Shown: positions 13,515 through 21,297 of the stretch, in pieces
Position numbering within the stretch: the first letter of the stretch is position 1
How the letters are laid out: each line of letters starts with the position of its first letter
NCBI GenBank assembly: GCA_965555375.1
Contig: CBEWDL010000032.1
Location: 1-22,929, forward strand
Source of the DNA: CBDVBL01 sp965555375
GTDB taxonomy: Bacteria > Zixibacteria > MSB-5A5 > UBA10806
Reading direction: 5' to 3'
Length of the DNA stretch: 22,929 bases
Translations under genes and position numbers: made by a program
Notes under the pieces: generated by a model
Told to the model about the DNA's origin: nothing
Databases searched by the model: none
The model's input: the letters and a program-made list of their open reading frames with translations, nothing else

Positions 13515-14692
13515 TAAAGCCGCTCCTCCTTTATCTTGTCGACGATCTGCTGCGGCGTGATCAGTTCGCCATCGAACCTGTTTAAGCCAACGATCTTCAG
13601 ATGACGCTGGTTTAATCTTCTTATTTCCCCGATTATCTGACCCTGATTTAATTCAGGCACGACGACCAGATCAACTTTCTCCAGAACCTTGAGGATTGCC
13701 TCATCAGGGAAAGGCCATAGGGTAAGCGGCTGAATCATCCCGACTTTGAACCTCTTTTTGCGGGCGATTCTGATCGCCTGTCTGGCCGCTCTGGCGGTTG
13801 ATCCATAAGCAAATAATAGGATATGCGCATCCTCCATGAGTTCCGACCGGACCTGGCATATTTCGCGGGTATGACGTTGCGTTTTCAGTTTGAGCTTTTC
13901 AAGCTTCCTGTGGATCTCACCCGGATCGGCGGTGGGAAATCCATATTCGTCATGTGTCAGGCCGGTCAGATGAAATCTGTATCCCTCGCCGAATGATGCC
14001 ATAGGCGAACGATAATCGGGAGTAATCTCGAAATGCTTGTACCATTCCGGCGGCTCTACCGGCCTGGCGCGATTTTTTATCTCCAGCTCCTCCGGGGCCG
14101 GCAAACTCACCACTTCCCTCATATGCCCGAGAACCTCATCGGATAGAACCACGACGGGGCTCCTGTATTGCTCGGACAGATTGAATGCTCTGACAGTTAA
14201 ATCGAAACATTCTTTCACCGATGACGGCGCTAAGACTATGGGATAATAATCCCCATGCGTTCCCCATTTGGCCTGCATTGTATCGCCCTGCGAGACCTTG
14301 GTGGGCAGGCCCGTCGATGGGCCGCCGCGCTGAACATCGACTATCACACACGGCACCTCGGCCATGTATGCATACCCGAGGTTTTCCTGCATCAGTGAAA
14401 AGCCGGGACCGGAGGTTGCGGTCATGGCCTTGGCTCCGGCAACTGAGGCTCCGATAACAGCGGCTATGGAGGCTATTTCGTCCTCCATCTGAATAAAATG
14501 CCCTCCGACCTTCGGTAAATTGCGAGCTAAGATCTCGGCTATCTCCGTCGATGGCGTAATAGGATACCCGGCGAAAAAACGGCACCCCGCTGCCAGCGCG
14601 CCCCAGCTGCAGGCTTCATTCCCCTGCATCAGAAGAGGCGTGTTGGCCTTGTAGATTTGTCGTTTTCTCAATGCGGCTACCATTGTACTCAA
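13514..14692 (-). CDS. korA: 2-oxoglutarate:ferredoxin oxidoreductase alpha subunit
   Basis: 392 residues, the standard length for a KorA without a fused gamma domain. Motifs: QGNEACSWGALAAGCRFFAGYPITPSTEI, where the YPITPSTE segment is the substrate/TPP site, then MEDEIASIAAVIGAS, TSGPGFSLMQEN and QRGGPSTGLPTK. A later Rossmann-like domain contains LLFAYGSTARAARQAI and ends with NRFDGELITPQQI. The start TTG at 14692 is preferred because GGAGGAG lies seven bases upstream; an ATG at 14683 is further away. It follows korD by 18 nt. Alpha and beta together form the catalytic core; electrons pass through KorD to ferredoxin. Confidence 0.95.
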   Translation of the reverse strand: MSTMVAALRKRQIYKANTPLLMQGNEACSWGALAAGCRFFAGYPITPSTEIAEILARNLPKVGGHFIQMEDEIASIAAVIGASVAGAKAMTATSGPGFSLMQENLGYAYMAEVPCVIVDVQRGGPSTGLPTKVSQGDTMQAKWGTHGDYYPIVLAPSSVKECFDLTVRAFNLSEQYRSPVVVLSDEVLGHMREVVSLPAPEELEIKNRARPVEPPEWYKHFEITPDYRSPMASFGEGYRFHLTGLTHDEYGFPTADPGEIHRKLEKLKLKTQRHTREICQVRSELMEDAHILLFAYGSTARAARQAIRIARKKRFKVGMIQPLTLWPFPDEAILKVLEKVDLVVVPELNQGQIIGEIRRLNQRHLKIVGLNRFDGELITPQQIVDKIKEERL

Positions 14693-14710
14693 CTCAAAGC
14701 TCCTCCGGCA

Positions 14711-14950
14711 CTATTTTTCATTCGATGTTATTGCAAATTCGGGGCAATGCAGCCAGCAAATCGAACACTGGGTGCAATCCATGCCTCGGGCTACAATCGG
14801 ATATCCATCGGGATCGGTATCGAATACATTTTTCGGGCACATTTCAATGCAGATATTGCAGGCCTTGCACCATTTCTTGTATATCACCACCGGGTCGGTG
14901 CGTTTCTTCCATTTCTTCTTCTTGGTTTCCTCGACCATCGCCATCTTCAT
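14711..14950 (-). CDS. korD: 2-oxoacid:ferredoxin oxidoreductase delta subunit, 2x[4Fe-4S] ferredoxin
   Basis: 79 residues. Two cluster motifs: CKACNICIEMCPKN and CTQCSICWLHCPEF, both of the CxxCxxCxxxCP type, so two [4Fe-4S] clusters. It passes electrons from the TPP subunit to soluble ferredoxin. The N-terminal ~20 residues (ETKKKKWKKR) are unusually basic for a KorD, echoing the polycationic tail of SucD encoded immediately upstream. The ATG at 14950 overlaps the sucD stop as ATGA, with AGGAAAAG before it. Its place between sucD and korA shows succinyl-CoA synthetase and the Kor complex are made together. Confidence 0.93.
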   Translation of the reverse strand: MKMAMVEETKKKKWKKRTDPVVIYKKWCKACNICIEMCPKNVFDTDPDGYPIVARGMDCTQCSICWLHCPEFAITSNEK

Positions 14951-15978
14951 CTTTTCCTGGATTTCGGTGTCCTCCGTATCTTTCTTTTAGATTTAGTCTT
15001 CACCGTCTTTCCGCCGGCTTTCTTCCTGGCAACCGTTTTCCTCAGAGCAGCCTTAGCCGCTTTCCTGGATGTTTTCTTGGCGGCTTTTTTCGCCGTCTTA
15101 CGCTTTTTCGGTGCGAGAAGTTCATTAATTAATATCGGCACCTGCGACGGAATATCCGCTACCGGAACGCCGACGCTGTTTAAAGCTGCAATCTTATCGG
15201 CCGCCAATCCGGATGAGCCGGAGATGATAGCGCCGGCGTGCCCCATCCTTTTCCCCGGGGGGGCGGTGCGCCCGGCAATGAACCCCACAACCGGCTTTTT
15301 CATTTTCTTTTTGATGAATTCGGCCGCCATTTCCTCATCGGAGCCGCCGATCTCTCCAATCATCACAACGGCCTTTGTGCCCGAATCGGCTTCGAACGCC
15401 TCCAGACAGTCGATAAAATTCGTGCCGATCACCGGATCACCACCGATTCCGATACAGGTCGACTGCCCCAGACCGGCCACTGTCAAATGATAAACCACCT
15501 CATAAGTCAACGTGCCGGAGCGGGAGACCACGCCGATACCGCCTTTTTTGTGTATCTGGCCCGGCATGATGCCAACCTTACTCAATCCCGGAGAGATAAT
15601 GCCGGGGCAGTTCGGGCCGATCAACCTGACCCCCTTCGATTTCAGGAAATGATAAATAGTAAGCATGTCGTTAGCCGGCAAACCCTCCGTGATACAGACT
15701 ATAAGGCTGACCCCGGCCTCGGCTGCCTCATAGATAGCATCGACCGCAAATTGCGGCGGAACGTAGATCACCGAGGCGTTGGCTCTGGTCTTCGCGACTG
15801 CCTCCGCCATGCTATCAAAGACGGGAACCCCGTGAGCCTTTGTGCCGCCCTTGCCGGGAGTTACTCCGCCAACAACCTTCGTGCCATAATCAAGCATTTG
15901 CTTGGTATGAAAGGAACCATCGCGCCCGGTAATGCCCTGGACGATCAGTCTGGTTTTTTTATCAACGAATATTGCCAT
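14947..15978 (-). CDS. sucD: Succinyl-CoA synthetase alpha subunit with histone H1-like tail
   Basis: 343 residues; E. coli SucD is 289. Residues 1-289 are complete: the CoA-binding Rossmann part (GITGRDGSFHTKQM), GPNCPGIISPG (121-131), and catalytic His247 in KRMGHAGAI, which carries the phosphate. With SucC it makes ATP or GTP from succinyl-CoA, or runs in reverse. Residues 290-343 are extra, starting PKKRKTAKKAAKKTSRKAA and ending KSKRKIRRTPKSRKR: almost only Lys, Arg, Ala, Thr and Ser. The tail begins exactly where the E. coli protein ends and matches in type the aconitase and free H1-like tails. The ATG at 15978 has GAGGAAA upstream; sucC ends 35 nt before it. Confidence 0.96.
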   Translation of the reverse strand: MAIFVDKKTRLIVQGITGRDGSFHTKQMLDYGTKVVGGVTPGKGGTKAHGVPVFDSMAEAVAKTRANASVIYVPPQFAVDAIYEAAEAGVSLIVCITEGLPANDMLTIYHFLKSKGVRLIGPNCPGIISPGLSKVGIMPGQIHKKGGIGVVSRSGTLTYEVVYHLTVAGLGQSTCIGIGGDPVIGTNFIDCLEAFEADSGTKAVVMIGEIGGSDEEMAAEFIKKKMKKPVVGFIAGRTAPPGKRMGHAGAIISGSSGLAADKIAALNSVGVPVADIPSQVPILINELLAPKKRKTAKKAAKKTSRKAAKAALRKTVARKKAGGKTVKTKSKRKIRRTPKSRKR

Positions 15979-16013
15979 TTTATTTCCTCGTCTAACCTAC
16001 TCTATCCAGATTC

Positions 16014-17144
16014 CTACGCCGCCTTTTCCAATGCCATTTTGACCGCATCCTCCATGGAGGAAGTCGCCTCCAGGCCGACCCCCTTAAGAATCTTGCGGGC
16101 GAGATCCTCGTTGGTGCCGGTTAGCCGGACCACAATCGGAATCCCGGGCTTCATGCGTCCCACGGCCTCGACTATCCCATTGGCGACATCGTCGCAACGA
16201 GTGATTCCCCCGAAGATGTTAAAGAGAATGACTTTCACGTTCGGGTCGCTAAGGATGATCTTCATGGCCACGATTACCTTCTCCGGCGATGATGATCCGC
16301 CTATATCGAGGAAGTTCGCGGGCGTCCCGCCGAAATGCTTGACCAGGTCCATGGTGGCCATGGCCAGCCCGGCGCCGTTGACACAGCATCCTATGTTGCC
16401 GTCGAGCTTAACATAGGAAAGATCCGCCTTTCTGGCATCCGCCTCCTCCGGCTCCTCGGCGTCCGGATCTCTCATCGCCTCCAGATCGGCGTGACGGAAA
16501 AGGCCGCTATCATCGAGATTGATTTTGGCATCCAGCGCTATCAACTGACCATCTTTTGTAACGATAAGCGGATTGATTTCGGCCAGCGATGCATCGCATT
16601 GAATAAAAAGACGGTAGAGTTCCCTGATAATAACCGAATATTGACGAACCAGCTTGAAGTCTTCATAAACGAACATCGCCAATCTGGTCGCCTCGAACGC
16701 ACGCAGGCCCATAATCGGGTCCACCTCGAATTTCAAAATCTTCTCTGGCGTCTCCCTGGCCACTTCTTCGATATCAATGCCTCCCGCCGGTGAAACCATG
16801 ATGACCGGCTTTTTGCTTACCCGATCCAGGACGACGCCCACATAGGCTTCGTTAACAATATCAAGGGCATCGGTTACCAGAACCTTCTTTACCGGCAAAC
16901 CCTTTATCTCCATCCCGAGAATCTCTTCGGATGCGAAATACGCTTCATCGGGATCAGCACAGTATTTGATCCCGCCGGCCTTTCCCCGGCCACCCACATG
17001 CACCTGGGCTTTCACCATGACCGGTTTCTCATACCGCACGGCGATCTGCCTGGCCTCATCGGGAGATGATGTAACCTCGCCCTTTGGAATCGGTATATCG
17101 AATCTTGAAAATATCTCTTTCGCCTGGTATTCGTGTATTTTCAT
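16014..17144 (-). CDS. sucC: Succinyl-CoA synthetase beta subunit (ATP-grasp)
   Basis: 376 residues from the ATG at 17144, giving the family start MKIHEYQAKEIF; GGAG lies eight bases upstream. A TTG 10 codons earlier would add residues not seen in relatives. The N-terminal ATP-grasp domain has VMVKAQVHVGGRGKAGGI, the phosphate-binding segment. The C-terminal domain has GNIGCCVNGAGLAMATMD, the NFLDIGGSS motif and VILFNIFGGITRCD, which contact CoA and the alpha subunit's phospho-His. Acidic residues DPDAEEPEEADARKAD near 230 are somewhat expanded. It is the first gene of the operon, downstream of a good promoter. ATP versus GTP preference cannot be read with certainty. Confidence 0.96.
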   Translation of the reverse strand: MKIHEYQAKEIFSRFDIPIPKGEVTSSPDEARQIAVRYEKPVMVKAQVHVGGRGKAGGIKYCADPDEAYFASEEILGMEIKGLPVKKVLVTDALDIVNEAYVGVVLDRVSKKPVIMVSPAGGIDIEEVARETPEKILKFEVDPIMGLRAFEATRLAMFVYEDFKLVRQYSVIIRELYRLFIQCDASLAEINPLIVTKDGQLIALDAKINLDDSGLFRHADLEAMRDPDAEEPEEADARKADLSYVKLDGNIGCCVNGAGLAMATMDLVKHFGGTPANFLDIGGSSSPEKVIVAMKIILSDPNVKVILFNIFGGITRCDDVANGIVEAVGRMKPGIPIVVRLTGTNEDLARKILKGVGLEATSSMEDAVKMALEKAA

Positions 17145-17205
17145 ACTCTGTTCTCCGTTCTTTCTCCAGCCCAATTAAGGCATTTACACCTCATTTTTTA
17201 TCCGC

Positions 17206-17235
17206 TTAATAAGTGAAATTTTTCTCAAATGTCAA
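17206..17235 (-). promoter_or_regulatory. Promoter of the TCA operon
   Basis: On the minus strand a perfect TTGACA (17235-17230) is followed by 17 nt and TTATTA (17212-17207), or 18 nt and TATTAA. The -35 overlaps the stop codon of the tRNA nucleotidyltransferase gene. It lies ~60 nt upstream of the sucC ATG. No terminator separates the two genes, so read-through from upstream is also possible. Confidence 0.6.
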
Positions 17236-18587
17236 GATCGCTTTTGATCCAAAAACTCTTTAGCCCGGAAAAATAGCCTCTCGCGCGCATTAGCTGAAGG
17301 ATCATCCAGAACCATCTCCAACAGGTCATTCAAAACTTGACCGACCAGAGGCCCCTCCGTCAAGCCGAATTCGGATTTTATGTCATCTCCATTGACAGCA
17401 AGATCTTTAAGGCCGAATGGGGATTCTTTCTCGATTTCTTCAGTGACTCTGGCCTCAAATTCATCCATTTCCGATGGATCCTGCCCCTTACCCTGGGCAA
17501 CGATATCGGCCCTTCGTAAATCAAGAAGGTCATATATCAACTCCGTTCCGACGGCCTTAATCAGCCGTCTGACACCCTTCTCCCCGGCCCTATCGCTAAA
17601 CATATGCCTGGAAACCAGCTTCGAGACCTGTTCGATTATCTCATTGGAGTATCGTAACCTCTTGAGGGCCTCGGCTGTCATCTTCGTTGAGAGCCTGTCA
17701 TGCCCATAAAATGTAGCTCCGTCTTTGACCAATTCCCTGGTTTGAGGCTTGCCAACATCATGAAACAAAGCCGCCAGACGGACGACCAATCCCCCGGGCG
17801 CGTTATCGATACAGACCATTGTATGGTCGAAAACATCCCACTTATGGTAACCGCCGGGTTGGTCGACCCCGACGCATTCGATCAACTCGGGAAATATCAA
17901 TTCCAGCGCGCCGATTTCAAGCAAATAGCGGAATCCGATTGAGGGTTTATCCGCTTTCAGAAGCATTTTGTTGATCTCCTCGGCGATCCGCTCGGGAGAT
18001 ACAGATCCTAAAAGTAAGGCATTTTCTTTCATAATCTGTAACGTATCGGTTTCGATCTGGAACTCGAAACGTGCGGCAAACTGTGCGCCCCTGAGAATTC
18101 TCAGCGGGTCTTCTTCGATCGCTTCCGGGAACACGATTCGAATAGTATTTTTCTCGATATCCTGCTTTCCGCCGTAGGGATCGATTATCTTCCCCGAAGG
18201 AATTTCCCTGGCCATGGCGTTGATAGTGAAATCACGGCGCTTGAGATCAACCTCCACGGAAAGGTTTGGATCGTAGGCAACTTCGAAATCCCGGTGCGCA
18301 ATGCCGGTCGATTTTTCGATTCTGGGGATGGCAATATCGAATGTGGAATCTAACCTTTTTGGAGTGAATTTGATGACTCCGAACGACTTGCCCACCACAT
18401 CCACCCGTCCGAACGGCCGCAGAATGGTTATCAGATCATCAACGGGAATACCGGTGATCAGGTAATCGCGATCTTTGGATTCGACATCGGGATTAATAAA
18501 AGAATCGCGGACCGATCCGCCGACTTCATAAAGCTTGCCGGCTTCTAAAATGCTCTCGGCAAGATCAGGGGACAGGGCATATTTCAT
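17232..18587 (-). CDS. cca: CCA-adding tRNA nucleotidyltransferase with HD domain
   Basis: 451 residues. N-terminal class II nucleotidyltransferase: VGGSVRDS (22-29), metal-binding KDRDYLI with Asp39/Asp41, RRDFTINAMA (117-126) and EDPLRILRGAQFAARF (159-174). The C-terminal HD phosphohydrolase domain has YHKWDVFDHTM (247-257), ALFHDVGKP with His276/Asp277, and YGHDRLS. The enzyme adds or repairs the 3' CCA of tRNA; the HD domain in such proteins has phosphatase or phosphodiesterase activity. Poly(A) polymerases share this fold, so function could differ in detail. It begins 48 nt after carbamate kinase and probably shares its transcript. Only a weak ribosome site precedes the ATG at 18587. Confidence 0.93.
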   Translation of the reverse strand: MKYALSPDLAESILEAGKLYEVGGSVRDSFINPDVESKDRDYLITGIPVDDLITILRPFGRVDVVGKSFGVIKFTPKRLDSTFDIAIPRIEKSTGIAHRDFEVAYDPNLSVEVDLKRRDFTINAMAREIPSGKIIDPYGGKQDIEKNTIRIVFPEAIEEDPLRILRGAQFAARFEFQIETDTLQIMKENALLLGSVSPERIAEEINKMLLKADKPSIGFRYLLEIGALELIFPELIECVGVDQPGGYHKWDVFDHTMVCIDNAPGGLVVRLAALFHDVGKPQTRELVKDGATFYGHDRLSTKMTAEALKRLRYSNEIIEQVSKLVSRHMFSDRAGEKGVRRLIKAVGTELIYDLLDLRRADIVAQGKGQDPSEMDEFEARVTEEIEKESPFGLKDLAVNGDDIKSEFGLTEGPLVGQVLNDLLEMVLDDPSANARERLFFRAKEFLDQKRS

Positions 18588-18635
18588 TTCTTTATTATTT
18601 TGCGGTTGTTCTTTTGACGGGCGACTGTCAACAAA

Positions 18636-19607
18636 CTACGGCAATATCCTGGTGCCGGCTTTGCCTACTACCGTCTCGTAACCCCTCGTAATGGAGCTGA
18701 TTATAACCTTCCCACCGCCGTTTTCCAAAAAGTCAATGGCCGCCTCTATCTTCGGCCCCATGGAACCGGCCGGGAAATGCCCCTCATCATGATATGCTTT
18801 TATCTCAGCCAGGGTGACTTCGTCAAGATCCTTTTGATCGGGTTTGCCGAAATTTATGGCCACTTTTTCGATATCGGTGAAAATAATGAAAAGCTGTGCG
18901 CCGATATCTCTGGCCATCACCGCCGCCGCCAGATCTTTATCAATAACGGCGTCGACTCCGAAAAGCTTTTCATCTCTGCAGACAACCGGAATACCACCAC
19001 CGCCCGCCGCAACGACAATGTTATTATTATCCAGAAGCCTATTGATCGTCTCCCGCTCGATTAACTTAAGAGGTCTGGGGGATGGCACAACCCGGCGCCA
19101 CCTCTTATCGCCGGGAAACGGCGTCATCTTCCAGCCCATCTCTTTATGCAGTATTTCCGCCGTCTTCTTATCATAAAACTGGCCTACAAACTTGGTGGGG
19201 TTTTCAAAAGCCGGATCGTTCTCATCGACCAGCACCTGGGATACCATAGTCACTACATCGCGACCGATCCCCTCCTTTTTCAGGCGGTTCTGGAGACACT
19301 GGGCGATCATATAACCCATGCCGCCCTGGAGATCGGCCACACAGATATATAGAGGTAATATGGGTGCTTTTCCCTTAGCCAGTTCTACACGTAAAAGGGC
19401 GTTTCCCACCTGAGGGCCGTTGCCGTGAGTTATCGCCAGTTGATAGCCGCCTTTGATCAACTCCACGATGGAGCCCAGACTGGCATAGGTGTTCTCGAAC
19501 TGAAGAGGAATCGTATCCTCCCGATCGCGGTTAGATATAGCGTTGCCGCCCAGGGCGACCACAGCTTTTTTCACATTTTTGTTCTCGCTTGATCTATTGT
19601 CAATCAT
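18636..19607 (-). CDS. arcC: Carbamate kinase
   Basis: 323 residues, slightly over the usual ~310. Amino-acid kinase fold motifs: VVALGGNAISNR (16-27), ITHGNGPQVGNALLR, RRVVPSPRP, VVAAGGGGIPVV, VDAVIDKDLAAAVMA and SMGPKIEAAIDFL. It interconverts carbamoyl phosphate + ADP and carbamate + ATP. It is normally linked to arginine deiminase, agmatine deiminase or purine fermentation operons, but no arcA, argF or similar gene is in the window. Instead it lies 38 nt downstream of the COG2403 P-loop gene, presumably in one transcript. The ATG at 19607 has no strong ribosome site. Confidence 0.95.
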   Translation of the reverse strand: MIDNRSSENKNVKKAVVALGGNAISNRDREDTIPLQFENTYASLGSIVELIKGGYQLAITHGNGPQVGNALLRVELAKGKAPILPLYICVADLQGGMGYMIAQCLQNRLKKEGIGRDVVTMVSQVLVDENDPAFENPTKFVGQFYDKKTAEILHKEMGWKMTPFPGDKRWRRVVPSPRPLKLIERETINRLLDNNNIVVAAGGGGIPVVCRDEKLFGVDAVIDKDLAAAVMARDIGAQLFIIFTDIEKVAINFGKPDQKDLDEVTLAEIKAYHDEGHFPAGSMGPKIEAAIDFLENGGGKVIISSITRGYETVVGKAGTRILP

Positions 19608-19645
19608 ATCTTAGCTTCATGAAATCGGCCGCGACGACGACCCGT

Positions 19646-21001
19646 TCAGCGGGATTTCCGCTTTCTTGTTTTCTTTTTACCCGGTTCTTCAAAAAACTCC
19701 CTCAGCACGTCGCCAAGGTTCGGTTTCCCTATCTCCTGCAATTCGTAACGAACCCGCACTGACGGTTTGTTGATTTTGATAATCCGGCCCAGGTCGATAG
19801 GTGTGGCGACAATAACCGTATCGCACTTGACACGATTTATGGTGGTTTCCAGATCTTTTATCTGTTTTGCACCATAGCCCATGGCAGGCAACAAATTCCC
19901 GATTTCAGGATATTTCTCATAGGCGGCGGTTATCGAGCCCACCGTATAAGGACGAGGATCGACAATCTCAGCCGCACCGAATTTTCGGGCGGCCACGATT
20001 CCAGCGCCAAAGGCCATCTCGCCATGGGTCAACGTCGGGCCATCCTCCACCACCAGCACCCGCCTGCCCCTGATCAGATCGTGATCCTCAACTGATATCG
20101 GCGAGGCTGCTTCGATTATAGTCGCCCTGGGATTCAGTCGCCGGACAGATTCTCGCACTGCCTCAACACCCTCAAGGGAAGCGGTATCGATCTTATTTAT
20201 GATGACGACATCGGATAACAAGAGATTCGTCTCGCCGGGATAATACGATATTTCATGGCCAGCCCTGTGAGGATCGACTACCGTGATATGTACATCGGGC
20301 ATGAAATACGGAAGGTCGTTATTGCCTCCATCCCATACGATAACATCGGCTTCAGCCTCGGCGCTTTTGAGAATGACTTCGTAATCGATACCGGCGTAAA
20401 CGACCTGGCCTCTGGCAATATGCGGCTCGTATTCCTCACGCTCCTCGATTGTGCATTTATGCTTATCCAGATCCTCCAGCTTTGCGTAGCGCTGGCAGAT
20501 CTGTTTCGTCAGATCTCCGTAAGGCATGGGATGACGGACCACGGTTGTCTTCAGATTCATTTCATTGAGGATCTCGCAAACTCTGCGAGTGCTTTGAGAT
20601 TTCCCCGAACCGGTTCTGACCGCGCAGACAGCTATAACCGGCTTTTTGGATTTCAGCATGGTCGGGAATCCCCCGACAAGCTTAAAATCAGCGCCGCAGG
20701 CGGTGACAATAGCGGCCCTGGACATGACATGGTTATAGCTGACATCGGAATATGAAAATACTACTTCGTCTATTTTATGCCTGGCGATAAGGATCGCAAG
20801 CTGTGATTCCGGATGGATCGAAATACCATCTGGATATAGCTTCCCGGCAAGTTTAGCGGGATATTTTCTACCATCGATATCGGGAATCTGAGTGGCGGTG
20901 AAGGCAACTACTTCATAAGCTTCATTATCTCGGAAGAGAAGATTGAAATTGTGAAAATCTCTTCCCGCCGCGCCCATGATGATTACTTTCTTCGTATTCA
21001 T
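19646..21001 (-). CDS. COG2403-type cyclic 2,3-diphosphoglycerate synthetase-like P-loop protein
   Basis: 451 residues, close to the ~460 of archaeal cyclic 2,3-diphosphoglycerate synthetase (CpgS). The N-terminal part (1-115) starts KKVIIMGAAGRDFHNFN and reads like a Rossmann domain. Then comes a Walker A motif, AVRTGSGKSQSTR (Lys134/Ser135), a Walker B-like strand DVIVWDGGNND (219-229), and a GTPase-like specificity motif VIINKID (267-272). In methanogens CpgS makes the thermoprotectant cDPG; many bacteria, including mesophiles, carry this family and its role there is unclear to me. The C-terminus is a short basic tag (GKKKTRKRKSR). GAGGA precedes the ATG at 21001 closely. It is the first gene of the unit with arcC and cca, and the pairing with carbamate kinase suggests acyl-phosphate chemistry, as an inference. 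Confidence 0.85.
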   Translation of the reverse strand: MNTKKVIIMGAAGRDFHNFNLLFRDNEAYEVVAFTATQIPDIDGRKYPAKLAGKLYPDGISIHPESQLAILIARHKIDEVVFSYSDVSYNHVMSRAAIVTACGADFKLVGGFPTMLKSKKPVIAVCAVRTGSGKSQSTRRVCEILNEMNLKTTVVRHPMPYGDLTKQICQRYAKLEDLDKHKCTIEEREEYEPHIARGQVVYAGIDYEVILKSAEAEADVIVWDGGNNDLPYFMPDVHITVVDPHRAGHEISYYPGETNLLLSDVVIINKIDTASLEGVEAVRESVRRLNPRATIIEAASPISVEDHDLIRGRRVLVVEDGPTLTHGEMAFGAGIVAARKFGAAEIVDPRPYTVGSITAAYEKYPEIGNLLPAMGYGAKQIKDLETTINRVKCDTVIVATPIDLGRIIKINKPSVRVRYELQEIGKPNLGDVLREFFEEPGKKKTRKRKSR

Positions 21002-21140
21002 AAGTCCTCAATTTATCAAACCCTTTGTACTCTCCCGATCATTATACAAGCTTGAATACTACCCTTAAAAGCTGTCGTAACAACCCGACAAACGGGGAAA
21101 TCAATGGTCGTAAAGCTTTTTAGACCAGTAACGCATGCAG

Positions 21141-21171
21141 CTAATATGGTGGCAAAAAGCGGTAATGTCAA
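21141..21171 (-). promoter_or_regulatory. Candidate promoter of the COG2403-arcC-cca unit
   Basis: A perfect TTGACA (21171-21166) on the minus strand is followed by 17 nt and CATATT, or 19 nt and TATTAG (21146-21141). It would leave a ~135-nt leader. The rest of the 21002-21243 gap shows no gene and no other clear signal. Confidence 0.35.
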
Positions 21172-21243
21172 TATCTTTCCTGCCCTTTAACTTCTTTTGA
21201 TATCGATCGTTATAAGCGTCATATACCACTGAATCAGAAATCG

Positions 21244-21276
21244 AAAAAAGGCACCGGATGATCTATCCGGTGCCTT
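21244..21276 (-). terminator. Intrinsic terminator of the aldehyde dehydrogenase gene
   Basis: On the minus strand AAGGCACCGGAT (21276-21265) and ATCCGGTGCCTT (21259-21248) form a perfect 12-bp stem with a 5-nt loop, running into six T residues. It lies 21 nt after the stop codon. Confidence 0.93.
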
Positions 21277-21297
21277 AAAATCTCATTCGACATCGAA

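Noticed and set aside
15238..16416. 392-codon plus-strand frame
   Set aside because: Shadow of sucD and sucC; length is due to codon bias on the opposite strand.
18614..18631. TTGAC...GTCAA inverted repeat and a TTGACA box upstream of cca
   Set aside because: No fitting -10 at proper distance and the stem is only 5 bp, so neither a promoter nor an operator could be supported.
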